Shown here one piece after another: positions 22,077 through 32,589 of a DNA stretch of 64,000 nucleotides. The DNA comes from Odobenus rosmarus divergens (taxonomy: Eukaryota > Chordata > Mammalia > Carnivora > Odobenidae). The DNA lies in NCBI RefSeq assembly GCF_000321225.1, contig NW_004450567.1, positions 394,989 through 458,988 on the forward strand. Direction: 5' to 3'. The position numbers were made by a program, and so were the translations under genes. The notes below the pieces were generated by a model. It had not been told where the DNA came from. It made no database searches and saw only the letters and a program-made list of their open reading frames with translations. Position 1 is the stretch's first letter, and every line of letters begins with the position of its first letter.

Positions 22077-24879
22077 ACGGGAAGAGAAGAGAATCGGAAG
22101 CCGACTCCCTGCTCAGTGTAGAGCCCGAGCGATCTCTGGCCTCTGAGATCACGAACTGAGCCAAAACCAAGAGTCAGACACTCAACTGACTGAGCCACTC
22201 AGGTGCCCCTGATATATGTAAATATTTTTAATGCCTACATTATCTTACTTTCTAATTTACACACACACTTATTTAATATACAAAATGAGATTATGCTGTA
22301 AGGGTCTGCCATATACTATTTTTCACTTAATGCTATTTTTTAAAAATATTTTATTTCTTTATTTGAATTTATTTGGGAGGGAGGGAGGATGAGCAGGGGG
22401 AGGAGCGGAGGGAGAAGCCAACTCCCCTCTGAGCAGGGAGCCCTTCCCAGGACCAGAGCCGAAAGCAGACGCTTAACCGATTGAGCCACCCAGACGTCCC
22501 TACTTACTGCTATCTTAAAAGCCATTCTGTTAGTCCCTTTAAGCCCACCTTATTCCTTTTAATGGCCACATAGCATTCCATTGTGCAAAAATATCATAAT
22601 TGAATTAGCTAGTCTCCTATTAATGGGTATTTAGATTGTTAGGGTTTTTTTGGTATTAAAATCCTATAATGAATAACCTCTTTCCGTTTTTTTAATATTC
22701 TTATGCTACTACTTCTGCAGAAAAGATTTTTTAAAAAGATTTATTTATTTTAGAAAGGGAGAGAGTGTGTTCCCTCTATAAAATTTTTGTCAATCATACG
22801 TCAATAAAACTGGAAAAAAATATATCTTCTTCTATATGTTTTGCAGAAGCATTTATATCTGCAATTTATCTTTAAGGTTTTGAGAGAGAGAGCATGAGAG
22901 AGAGAGCGCGTATGCACGCGCCCAAGTGGCAGGGGGGGATGGGGGATGGACAGGGAGAGGGAGAAACAGGCTCCCTACTGAGCAGGGAGCCCAACATGGG
23001 GCTCGATCCCAGAACCCTGGGATCATAACCGGCTGAAGGCAGATGCTTAACCAACTGAGCCACCCAGGCACCCCTGCAATTTATCTTTTAATATACAATA
23101 CAGAAGGGATCAAACTTTACTTTCTTTAAAATAGCCAATTTTTCCAATACCAACTTATTGTATCCTTTCCTCTCTGATATGAAATAGCACCTTTAATATA
23201 TATTAAATTTCTACATATATATTTATTCTGTTTCTGCACCCTTTCTATGGTCTATTTGTCTTTTCTCATGCAACTAGCCCAAAGAGTGCCAACCCAATGT
23301 AACTTCTCCAAAGTGTCTTTGACCAATACCCTTTCCCTCTCATTTCTTCTACTTCCCCAAGGGCCTCTTGTATATAACAAATGCCCAATTAGCTATCAAT
23401 AGTTTCTTATTATTCTTTTGCTAATATAGCAGGATCAGTAACAATCAAAACATCGCCAAATTTACTTCCTATCTCCACCTTTTGTTAATTTTACTATTAC
23501 AAGTAATAACGGTCTATAAAATATTCCAGTACCTGAAACAGCTTTTGTTTCTCTGGAACTTTATTTTCAAACTGCCTGCGTGAAGCAGTACTTATGGTCC
23601 TCTGGGCAATCTGACGAACAGCCTGAAATGAAAAATCCATAGATGTTAGGCAGATTTAGGTCTTAAAGAAACCTTCAAAACCAACCATTTTCAATCTTTA
23701 ATATTACAGAAGAGGGAAATTGACAGTTAAAACATATCCAATTTGTCAGTAAGAATCCTAAACCAGCAGCCAGGTTTTCCAATTGGTTGTCCATCCACTA
23801 CTCTTTATATTAAAATTCTGCAGTCTCCAAAAACCATTCAAGTAACAATTCTGAGCAAAAGAAAAAAAAAAAATCATCTTTACCTGATTGAACTAGTAGT
23901 AGCATCATATAATCCTTGAGCAAAACATTGACATACAGATATTACAAAAATAAAAGAGTGATTACAAAATACACTAAGTTCAACTATTTGCATTTAATAC
24001 TCTACCATATTATTAAAAATCTATTACTTGATACCAAAATAAAATGGCATGATTCCTACTTAATTAAAATGCTTTCCTCATTACATCTTTCCTAAAAAAA
24101 TCTTTAATAGGGCATACTTCATTTAAAAAAGAAACTTGCATTATATACCCAACTGAAATAATGAAACAAATATGCACTCTATATTCCAAAATAAATGATA
24201 CACTGAGAGGCTAAGTAAAACCTTACTGAATAATTACAAGAGAACGGTCACGGTTACATTTTCCTTCACTTTTTCGAAATTTTGGGAAAATATTTCACAT
24301 GCTCAAAGCAGGAGGAGGGGTGAAGGACACTGACACTGAAGAACCGCCTGATGGACGCAACACTACACTTCTGCCATGACTGCTCCCCAAGTCCCAACCA
24401 AAAGTGAATGACTTGCTTTTTAAACCGCATTCTGATGCTCACAAAGCTCACAAACGTTGAAACTTAAAGTCTTTCAAAGTACCATTGGAACATCTTTCTG
24501 TCTGAAGCTTCCGGGTATCAGAAACTTCGCAGTTGGACCTTAGTTTTACTCATATCGGAGCTACCGACTTCATGAATGACCTATAGGTTTAGGGGTGGCC
24601 ACTAAGAACCCAAGGCTGCCTAACTCACCTCTGGTCACCCTCTCAGCCTCTCCACTCCCTTCATCTACCCAACACAGGGGGCGAGAGGAACAGATGGAAG
24701 GGAAAGTAACGGCAGGCGAAAAGGACACGGACCAAGGTGACTTCGGAAGTCGCCTTTTCCCACCCTTCTTCCCTCCCAGGAGAGGTTTCTCAGTCAAGGC
24801 CCCTTAGCCTCCATTCCCTACCTTCCCGCCCCACATTAAGAATACAAGCCGAGAAGTTCCTCACCGGCAAATTCCACAT
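19173..24879 (-). CDS. COX7A2: Cytochrome c oxidase subunit 7A2, mitochondrial (4 coding exons)
   Basis: Nuclear-encoded small subunit of respiratory complex IV, in the inner mitochondrial membrane. Joining 24865-24879, 23533-23622, 20709-20793 and 19173-19231 gives an 82-residue protein with every junction at GT/AG and all phases consistent. Residues 1-22 form a basic, acid-free presequence ([16 protein letters not shown]). The mature part should start at [13 protein letters not shown], as in the family, followed by [12 protein letters not shown], one membrane helix (about residues 50-75, containing [20 protein letters not shown]) and the C-terminus ASFPKKQD. The length fits the family; human is 83 residues, and the N-terminus here (MWNLP) lacks one codon relative to human. 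The matrix-to-membrane pattern and the KKQ tail distinguish the liver form 7A2 from the muscle form 7A1. The interrupted gene structure rules out the processed copies that are common for COX genes. TMEM30A lies upstream on the same strand. A CpG-rich promoter adjoins exon 1. Confidence 0.96.
20709..20793 (-). CDS. COX7A2: COX7A2 coding exon 3 (matrix arm and start of membrane helix)
   Basis: 85 bp encoding [12 protein letters not shown] through MILTVG plus the first base of a Gly codon. Acceptor ATCTAG, donor GTAAGG. It carries the conserved LKGG and [10 protein letters not shown] segments. Confidence 0.96.
21284..21782. mobile_element. Non-autonomous DNA transposon in COX7A2 intron 2
   Basis: Imperfect terminal inverted repeats: CCCCTGACTTAACAATGGTT on the left, and CCTTGACTTATGATGGGGTT as the reverse of the right end. 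Length about 500 bp without coding capacity. It matches a common old mammalian DNA-transposon fossil; family name not assigned. A short MIR-like end (CAGCACCTGGCATACAGTAG) precedes it at about 21205-21260. Confidence 0.7.
22005..22209 (-). mobile_element. CAN-SINE with expanded CT/CA tract
   Basis: Reverse CAN-SINE (GACTGAGCCACTCAGGTGCC at its head). The pyrimidine-rich region has become a long CT then CA dinucleotide run. In COX7A2 intron 2. Confidence 0.9.
22019..22074. repeat. (CT)n(CA)n microsatellite
   Basis: About 12 CT units followed directly by about 15 CA units, inside a CAN-SINE. Likely length-polymorphic. Confidence 0.95.
22338..22500 (-). mobile_element. CAN-SINE in COX7A2 intron 2
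   Basis: Reverse copy with head GATTGAGCCACCCAGACG. Duplication like TTCACTTAATGCTATTTT / TACTTACTGCTATCTT. Confidence 0.88.
22732..22775 (-). mobile_element. CAN-SINE tail fragment
   Basis: AAAAAGATTTATTTATTTTA followed by GAGAGAGTGTGTTCCCTCT: only the 3' end of a reverse CAN-SINE. Confidence 0.65.
22875..23073 (-). mobile_element. CAN-SINE in COX7A2 intron 2
   Basis: Reverse full-length copy. Target duplication CTGCAATTTATCTTTA (22859-22874, repeated at 23074-23090). Confidence 0.95.
23090..23530. other. COX7A2: COX7A2 intron 2, unassigned part
   Basis: Between the last SINE and exon 2. No conserved element recognised. Confidence 0.5.
23533..23622 (-). CDS. COX7A2: COX7A2 coding exon 2 (presequence and matrix arm)
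   Basis: Thirty codons from AVRQIAQRT to KQKLFQ. It has acceptor TTTCAG and donor GTACCT-type (GTACT read). It holds most of the mitochondrial targeting presequence and the start of the mature chain. Phase 0 at both ends. Confidence 0.95.
23625..24855 (-). other. COX7A2: COX7A2 intron 1
   Basis: Lies between donor GTGAGG and the exon 2 acceptor. AT-rich on the left, CpG-rich on the right. Overlapping open frames at 24570-24982 come from the GC-rich promoter side and look non-coding. Confidence 0.7.
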
Positions 24880-25200
24880 CTTGGCTCAGTTACTACCCAC
24901 CAACCGCGACAACCGACCACCAGGAACGAAAGTCCCCGCACCGGAACCGGAACTACCTTCTGGCCTTGCGCAAGCGTCATAAATATTTCCGGGCGGAGGA
25001 GGGGCTTGAGCTTCTCTGACCATAGAGAGCGAAAGAAAGACGAGAGCGCCGTACGGCTGTGGCCGCTCTAGCCGACTGGCCGTTTCTGTTTCTTCAGCTC
25101 GTTCCCAACCTGGCCGATGACTTTCATGGGGCTGGTCGCTGGAGCTAAGGCTGGAAGAAGCAAAGGACTTTTGAGACCGGAGTGACGAAGAGTGACGTTT
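24560..25200 (-). promoter_or_regulatory. COX7A2: COX7A2 CpG-rich promoter with ETS and NRF-1-like sites
   Basis: A stretch with frequent CpG around and upstream of the COX7A2 start codon, in otherwise CpG-poor DNA. Two abutting CCGGAA cores (24941-24946 and 24947-24952) fit ETS/GABP (NRF-2) sites. TGCGCAAGCG at 24967-24976 is close to the NRF-1 palindrome. Both factors are known to drive nuclear COX genes. No TATA box is evident near the likely start site, as expected for a housekeeping promoter. Factor binding is inference. Confidence 0.75.
24865..24879 (-). CDS. COX7A2: COX7A2 coding exon 1 (MWNLP)
   Basis: Only five codons of exon 1 are coding: ATG at 24879-24877, then TGG AAT TTG CCG, followed by donor GTGAGG (24864-24859). 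The start lies inside the CpG-rich region. The tiny coding exon matches the family's gene structure. Human has six codons here, so one codon is missing. Confidence 0.85.
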
Positions 25201-25288
25201 CATGTACTTTTTAACTAGCTTACATAAAATTAATGTGAGACCAGGCTATCGTAGAAAATTAGTGTATTTGGAACGAGAAAGGGTTTTT

Positions 25289-25473
25289 GTTTTTGTTTTT
25301 TAAAGATTTTATTTATTTATTCATAAGAGACAGAGAGAGAAAGAGAGAGAGGCAGAGGGAGAAGCAGGCTCCCAAGGAGCAGGGAGCCCGATGCGGGACT
25401 CGATCCCAGGACCCCGGGATCATGACCTGAGCCAAAGGCGGACGCTTAACCATCTGAGCCACCCAGGCGCCCC
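25289..25473 (-). mobile_element. CAN-SINE just upstream of the COX7A2 promoter
   Basis: Reverse full-length copy with target duplication GAGAAAGGGTTTTT at 25275-25288 and 25474-25487. Confidence 0.95.
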
Positions 25474-25559
25474 GAGAAAGGGTTTTTTAAAACTTAGCAA
25501 ACTTTGAGCCATTGTATAGACGTTGAAAGAACACTGGGTTGGCCATTTGTGAAGCTGCA

Positions 25560-25830
25560 TGAAATACAAAACAAAAAGGATAACTCCTCTTACACGGATA
25601 CAATCCGTTTTTTCCGCTGATGAAACTTTGTGAGGGCGTCATTGTTCCTTGTGCTGAGACTGTGCTGCAAGGAGCTGCGTCGGGATACCAATTTTTATCT
25701 TTTTGTACCTTTGGATGCTGCAGGACTCCCCACGCAAGAAACTACCAGTGTCCCGAAATTGTGGAAGCTGTTCGCTCGTTTCTCCGTGTCTGGGAAAATG
25801 CTGAAAAGAGGGGGTAAAATTTAATTATGG
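25560..25830. other. CpG-containing block with overlapping open frames
   Basis: Has more CpG than the AT-rich spacer around it and two overlapping plus-strand frames (25620-25817, 25630-25824). I recognise no protein in either. It could be a distal regulatory element, an alternative first exon, or an old retrocopy; not decided. Confidence 0.35.
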
Positions 25831-26800
25831 GGCAAGAAATGGGACGGCAAATCTGGGCTCTTAATTAAGTCTTACTGTCTCAGGTCGAGCGGGGCACTTT
25901 CCTTGATTGGAGTGGGTAGGCAGAGCAATTATTGTAGATAGGCTGTGTATCTTGTATCAGTTTTGCCTAAATAATGTCACATTACAAATATCTTTATCCT
26001 CTGTGCCCACCAAGTGTGTATAAATATAAACATATTTACCCTGTACTAAAATCTTTCCACCTTTTTACAAACTCTTCTGATTATTCCATTGTGATTTCAA
26101 ATAGACAGTGGATAATATATGGGTTCAGCATAGGTGAAATGTGTGGATAAAAATTAGTAATATCAAAATTATTCCCTCTCATCTTTTGGGTTAGATCCAC
26201 CAAGTTATCTGTCCCCAGTTCAGATTCTCTTCCTCACCAAGGTTTTTAAATAGCCAATTTATCTCTCTCTTCCCTAGATAAGGACTGAAAGGATCTGACT
26301 TAATCTCCTCCCTGTATTATGCACTGCGATCAAATCCTTGAGGACAGTTACCAGGTGCCAATAGCTGGAGCATACAAATTTTTAAAAAGTAGATTGTCTA
26401 GAATTTGAACTTGTTAAAGTTTTATGTGCTGTCTTACCATTTTCTCCATCTAGATTGTAAACTTCTCAAGAACAGAGATTAATTTTTTACCAATTCCCTA
26501 GTACTGCTTAAAGGGCTAAAGGTTAGCCAGCAGATGAATTAATGATATATTGGGAAATAGATCTACATATTGGATGAAGGACACTTATGGCTTTGTCCAA
26601 AAAGAACCAATGATTCACATAAATTAGATCCTAAAATAGATGCAGATCCTTATTTGCATGTCACTTAGTACAATTTCCCCCTTTTTACTTGATCATTCCA
26701 TCAGCATAAACATATTCCCATATTAAACAAACATTTAAGTTACCATCCCATTTCTCTTCAAAATAAAACACAGATCTCTTTATACTTGTCTTCTCTTACT
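25831..26800. other. Intergenic spacer, nothing recognised
   Basis: AT-rich; no gene or confident repeat seen. Confidence 0.45.
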
Positions 26801-26809
26801 CTCCTAATC

Positions 26810-27700
26810 TTTTTTTAAATCCCATTTTGGGCAGGCTTTTGCTGCTTTTCCTAGGATCCCCAATGGCCTTTACATTGTTAAATAAACTGTCAATCTCAAT
26901 TTTCATCTTTTCCATCTATCAGCAACATTTAACATAATTGATCACTCCTTCACAATATACTTTGTTTTAATTTGGAAATAAGCCATAAATGCCATTCAGT
27001 ATAACATATATGTATAGTTTCAAACACAATCTTAAGGAGCTTCCTCTGTACACTACTCTTTTGATGGTTCTCCATTTCAGCAATGTTTTTAGTTTCCTGA
27101 AACCTCATCCTCTCAATCTCTAAATTACAGAGTACCGCCTTTTTTTTTTTTTTTTAACATTCAACCCTTTTGTGATTTCATCCAATGCCATGAAATACCA
27201 TTTGTGTGCTGACAACTCTCCAGCCTGACCTTTTCCTTTAACCCGACATCTCCACTTAGATGTCTAATGGACATCTCAAACCAAAACTGAATTCTACTCT
27301 CCACCCCTTATTTCCAAGGCTTCTCCTCTGCAATTTTCTTCATTTCAAGCCCAAACTCTGTTTTCCATCATACTCTATAAACTAACCCATTAGAAAATTC
27401 TGTTGAATACATACACCTTCAAAATAAAATCTGACTCTGACCGCTTCTCATGACTGCTACCCACCACTCCAGACCAACCCACCATCTCTTGCTTGCATGA
27501 CTACAAAAGCGTTTTTAACCAGCTTCCCTACATGTACTTTTACACTCAAGTCTATTTTCCACACAGGGATGATCCTTTTAAAGATTTAAGTTAGATAATG
27601 ACTGTTTACAACTGTTTTCTTCACTGCTGTACTTGCAGCATCTGGAATGGTAACTGGCACATAGAAAATGCTCAGTAATTATTGGTTAAATGAATAGTAT
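26810..27700 (+). mobile_element. L2 relic (RT end and 3' UTR)
   Basis: L2 landmarks in order: ACATCTCCACTTAGATGTCT, then TACCCACCACTCCAGACC-like sequence, and the 3' end TAACTGGCACATAGAAAATG with GGTTAAATGAATAG. Ancient, many lesions. Confidence 0.65.
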
Positions 27701-28275
27701 GTCGCATGAAATAACTTATTGAGAATAAACACTCAAAAAATCTTGGATATTCATTGTACTACTTTCAAACATTTTTCAGTCCCAGGATTCCTCACTCATC
27801 ATCTCCTTGTTCTTATTCTGTAAATTGTGATTATCCTGACAGAAAAATATACCTGAAATTTGCCTGGGTGCCTATCAAACTTTATTGGATCTTCTCAAGC
27901 ACACCTGAAATTTATTTCTAGATTTGTAAATTTATCCTCTGTAGCAGAACAGTTATTTTCAAAAGTTTCCTTTCCAAAACATCAGTTTGAGGTTCGTTTG
28001 TAATATTGGAAAATTATTACTAGATTACTAGACATGATTAGAAAGTATATCCGGAGGGTTTCTGAACATTATAATAGGACTGGCAGTACACTATTTAGGT
28101 ATATTGCTGATGCAAAGTTACCAAATCACAGTTATTCAATCTTTCCCTTTAAAAAAACAAACAAGATTACAATCCTTACTTTGATCCTGCCTATAGCATC
28201 TATAAATAAAAAGAGGAAAGCCAGAATAGAGATTTGTGTGATTGGGATGTGGGTTTTAATTCTGGAACCATGCTT
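27701..28275. other. Intergenic, nothing recognised
   Basis: The open frame 28034-28339 runs into the next SINE and has no motif. Confidence 0.4.
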
Positions 28276-28292
28276 AATCCACTTCCAGTTTT

Positions 28293-28486
28293 TTGGGTTT
28301 TTTAAAGATTTTATTTATTTTTTGACAGAGAGACAGTGAGAGAGGGAACACAAGCAGGGGGTGTGGGAGAGGGAGAAGCAGGCTTCCCACGGAGCAGGGA
28401 GCCGATGGGAGGCTCAATCCCAGCACCCTGGGATCATGACCTGAGCCGAAGGCAGACGCTTAACGACTGAGCCAACCAGGCGCCCC
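28293..28486 (-). mobile_element. CAN-SINE, full length
   Basis: Reverse copy with 17-bp duplication AATCCACTTCCAGTTTT at 28276-28292 and 28487-28503. Confidence 0.96.
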
Positions 28487-28789
28487 AATCCACTTCCAGT
28501 TTTATAAAAACAATATAGTAGAATAGCTTCATGTGAAGTTTAATGTACAAAAACTGCTAGCTACAGAAAAGATAGCACTTCAAAATAATTCCTTTTCTTT
28601 GATTATTACAGTTAGGAATCAAAAAACACTTGGTTATCTCTTAATTGCTGTATTCATTATTAAATAATTTTATCTAATTGCCAAGCCTCAGTCTTTTCAT
28701 CATTTAAGTTAAGGACTGGCTTTGGATTAATTATCTCTAGCTCCAAAATCCTTGTGTATGAAAAATAATATATAAAATATATTATTGAG

Positions 28790-29165
28790 TTCACTCCTGT
28801 TGAACAATAATTTATTGGCTACCTAATATGATTCCAACACTTTGCAATATGTTCAGGGAAAAACTTTTAAAATTCCAAACCTTCTGGAGCATATAATCTA
28901 ATTAGGAAGGTTAATAAACACATAATAGTAAGTTATGATGTGTATACAAATGAGTCTTAGGTAACTGGTTTAGCAAAAGTTGCTCATGGGAAATTCAAGG
29001 AAGATAGCAGTCATTAGTAAAGTTTGGAAAGACTAAATTTCAGCAGTCTTGTAGAATTAGAATAAATGAAGTAGTGAGTTTTAGCAGGGTCCAACAGAAT
29101 AAATGGAGTAGAGATTAAAAGGCATTCTAGACTTAGAGCAAGAACATGATTAAAAACCTGGATTT
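28790..29165 (-). mobile_element. L2 relic
   Basis: Reverse L2-like order: ACACTTTGCAATATGTTCAG, GGAGCATATAATCTAATTAG, then GATTTTAGCAGG-like sequence. Strongly diverged. Confidence 0.5.
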
Positions 29166-29249
29166 AGAATCAAGCATGATCAACTGCAGGAACTTTAAAA
29201 CAGACGGCTAGGTGTAGTGAAAAGAAAAAATATTGTAGTTAATAACTTG

Positions 29250-29404
29250 AAGTCAGACAGATCCTGAATCTGTCACTTAATAGTGATTATGACTGAAGGC
29301 AAGTTTCATAATCTATACTTCAGTTTATCTGTAAAATGGATAATAGTATCTATCATCATTGGATGGCTGTGAAGATTAAATGATATAATTAAATAAACGT
29401 TAAC
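29250..29404 (+). mobile_element. MIR
   Basis: MIR core in sense order: GAAGTCAGACAGATCCTGAA, TCTGTCACTTAATAGTG, CAGTTTATCTGTAAAATGGA, GGCTGTGAAGATTAAATGAT. Confidence 0.8.
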
Positions 29405-29552
29405 TTTTTAAAGATTTTAGTTATTTGAGAGAGAGAAAGAGAGCACACATGTTTGCGGGCAGGGAGAGGGACAAGCGACTCCACATGGAGATCACCACCT
29501 GAGCCAAAATCAAGAGTCCACCACTTAACCTACTGAGCCACTCAGGCGCCCC
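29405..29552 (-). mobile_element. CAN-SINE, short copy
   Basis: Reverse copy with a deleted middle. Flanked by ATAAACGTTAAC / ATAAATGTTAAC duplications. Confidence 0.88.
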
Positions 29553-29589
29553 TATAAATGTTAACATTTATTATGGAAGAAAAAGTTGG

Positions 29590-30170
29590 GTGAAGAGATC
29601 AACAAAATCCAGGCAGAGGGACAGCCTAGACAGAGGCTAAGACGAGAAGGTGAACAGATGTTTTTGGGGACTGTGAATACTATGGTAGCAGAAAGACAAA
29701 TGAGGGGCTGAGGGAACAGTGGAAGAAGGCAGGGTGAAATTTTAATAATGATTTTAAATTTTATCCTGAAGGTGAATGAGGGCCATTTAAATTTATGGGG
29801 GGATGCCTGGGTGGCTCAGTCGGTTTAGCATCTGCCTTCGGCTCAGGTCATAATCCCAGGGTCCTGGGATCGAGTCCTGCATCAGCCTCCTTGCTCAGCA
29901 GGGAGCCTGCTTCTCCCTCTGCCTGCCGCTCTCCCTGCTCGTGCTCGCTCTCTCTCTCTCTCTCGGGCAAATAAAATCTTTAAAAAATAAAAAAATAGAA
30001 GTTTATGGGGTGAACTGTCCAAATCAGAACTCTATTTCAAGATCATTCTGGTAGTAGTGAAAGGCTAGATTGAACATAAATTACAAGGGTCTGAAAGCCC
30101 ATTAGAAGGCTCTAATAATAATACAAGGAAGAAAGAAAATCTGAAATAACATAGTAGCAAAGAGATGTAG
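29590..30170 (-). mobile_element. L2 relic split by a CAN-SINE
   Basis: Reverse L2-like sequence on both sides of the SINE at 29801-29998: ATTTTATCCTGAAGGTGAAT on the left, AAGATCATTCTGGTAGTAGT on the right. Confidence 0.55.
29801..29998 (+). mobile_element. CAN-SINE, full length
   Basis: Forward copy. TTTATGGGG on both sides (29792-29800 and 30002-30010) is the target duplication. Confidence 0.92.
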
Positions 30171-31480
30171 ATAAGGGGGTGGATTAAAGAGCCAACTATG
30201 AGGAAGTGCCTTCAAAAATCAAAGTATAGTGATTTTATCGGATTGGGAAGCTGAAGAAGATAGCGAGGTTCCTGACTCAACTGATAGGGTGGTTGATCAT
30301 ACCATTCACTCTATCAAGGAATATTAAGAGAAACCAAGGCTAGTATGAAAGGATTCCTGTTTTGGCCTTCTTAAGCTTGGGAAATCCAAAGACAATCCAA
30401 GAAGAGATCCATTCTGAACAATCTAGAGCTCAGAAGAGATGTCAAGGCACAAGAAAAGATAAATCAGTGTAAAGATGGTAGAAGTGACTAGGAACTTTAT
30501 GATTGCTCAGGGAGTGTATGTAAAGGGAGAAAAGGGCCTGGAATATAACTTCAAAGAATTCCCAACATTTTATGTGGTGAGCATAACCAAGGAATATATA
30601 AGGGAGACTAATGACAGATAAGTAGGAAGAAAATCAGGAGAGTTATTCACAAAGCCATATGCTAAGAATGAAGAGGGAAGGAAGATGCCAACTATCAAAC
30701 GGAGCAAAAAGTTCAAGGCTGAGTTTATTTCCCATGACAAAAAGGAGTGGGAATTGTTCGTTGCCGTTTTTCTATACTTTCTGCTAAATGTTCGTCATCT
30801 ATCACTTCCCTTATGCCTCAAAACAAAAATCTGTCAAGTAGGTATTAAAATTCCCATTTTACTGACAGGAAATGGCAAATGATTTAGGAGATTAAATAAT
30901 GTGAAGGTAGATTTTTTTAATATAGATAAGAGCCAGGTCAGCTTGCTTCTAAAACCTATACTCTTTCTACTGCATTTTTCAGACACAGATGATAGAAAAC
31001 AAAGTACAGTGCAATTGTGAGGTGAAACCTTAGCTAAAGCTGAAGATGACAATAATGTATAAATTACTCTTTTACAAGCTTTGTTGTAAAGAGGAAAGAC
31101 AACACACTCCAGGGATTACTTTAGACCACTAATTCAACTGCAATTTAACATGTATTGTTAAAGCTATTTTTTCCTGTATTTCTGGTCCTCGAGCAAAGTA
31201 GTATTCAAATCTTGACAGTGAAAGTGATGTACGGTGAGTTCAATCTTCTTCAACATTACCTTGGATAAAAAAACTTGTCACACACCAACAGACAAGTTCC
31301 CGTTAATATCACTGACAATACATAACAAATCTATTTTTAAGATCTTTAAAAATGTTATAGAAGTACCAAAAAGTAATTCAAGGAGTTTTCTGGTTTAAAA
31401 AAAGTAGGTTGGCTCCAAGAGTTTATCTATTCTCCCTTTCACCCCAATAAAATGAAAAAGGAACTGAAAAAGTAGGAGGT
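30171..31480. other. Intergenic with a MIR relic
   Basis: About 30770-30985 reads as a reverse MIR (AAATTCCCATTTTACTGACA, GAGCCAGGTCAGCTTGCTTC). The rest is unassigned. Open frame 30685-30882 has no product I recognise. Confidence 0.5.
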
Positions 31481-31484
31481 ACTG

Positions 31485-31765
31485 ATAGGCATCATTACCT
31501 TAGGTGAATCTCAAAGGCATGCTAAATGAAAGAAGCCAGTTTCAAAAGGTTACATTTGGTATAATTCCATTTATGACATTCTAGAAGACGAACTATGGGG
31601 GTGGAAAAGAGATCAGCGGTTGCCAGGGTTTATGGATCGGGAAATGGGGAGTACAAAGAAGTAGGATAAGGGAGTTTTGGGGGGGCTGATGGTACTGCTC
31701 TGTATCCTATGATGGTTAATCTATACATTAAGTTAAAATGCACAGAAATATACATGACAACAAAA
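31485..31765 (+). mobile_element. Old L1M 3' UTR fragment
   Basis: GCTAAATGAAAGAAGCCAGT, ATAATTCCATTTATGACATT and GATCAGCGGTTGCCAGGGTT are diagnostic of old mammalian L1 3' UTRs. Confidence 0.75.
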
Positions 31766-32589
31766 AAGTAAAGTTTACTGTATGATCATCTAAAACAATT
31801 TTTAAGGACATGAGCCCAAAAGGATAGAGAGTTGCGGGGGGTGGGGGGGAAGAAAAGTGATTTCTGCAGATTTCTAGAAAACAGCAAATGAAATATGACT
31901 GAGCAGGACAGAGGGGCTCTAAGGGGGCCACCAGTGAGAAGCATGCTCATTGGTCCACACCCAAGAGAAGCTCAGACTTGGACATCAAAGTTACAGCAAG
32001 AAGGAATAGGCCTGAAAATGACTAGCTGAAAATTATATACAACAGAATGCTCAGATCCAAAGACCTCTGTCCTATCCCTCTCAGCCAAACAAAGACAATC
32101 TCTCACCTCCATCACTGTCTCTACTTTTATCTGGAGAAAGTAATGGAAGACAACCAGGTAGAAGGGATATGCAGAGGGACAGGTATACGGAAATATGCAT
32201 TAAGTGGAAAACAGAAGGTGAGGTGGAGGACAAGGCAGAAGCAGTTAAAGGCAGGGGACAAGCAGACCCTCCTTGACCCCTTCCTACTGCAGAAGACCAG
32301 AGAATTCCCTAGAGAAACTGAACAGCCCCAAGAAAAGGCCTTCAGCCAAATGACTGGCTCCATGACAATCATTCTCTAATGCAGTACTTCTAAAAATTGG
32401 TCCACCTACAGTTGTTGACCTGCCAACTCTTTATTACTTGTCTAACCTTTTTATCATGAACAGGAACAAATAATTCGCTGAGTGGCATTTCTGAGTAGCA
32501 CTGTACTAGTGAAGCCTATCACTTGTCAAGCACTGGCCACAAAAAGCTTTCAATTAGTTTTTTGGGGGGCCATTCATATATGACAGATT
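31766..32589. other. Intergenic; open frames without known product
   Basis: A 110-codon plus-strand frame at 32047-32379 (ATG to TAA) has no domain, signal peptide or splice context that I recognise. It lies between old L1 fragments, so repeat or chance origin is more likely than a gene. Confidence 0.35.

Noticed and set aside
22005..23090. Clustered direct-repeat-like units considered as a possible array
   Set aside because: The repeated units are independent SINE insertions with different target duplications, not a regularly spaced array.
25620..25824. Two overlapping 64-65 codon frames as a possible small gene
   Set aside because: Neither translation is recognisable and both depend on the local CpG-rich composition; kept only as an unexplained block.
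32047..32379. 110-codon plus-strand frame
   Set aside because: No domain, compositionally ordinary, between ancient L1 fragments and without splice or promoter context.
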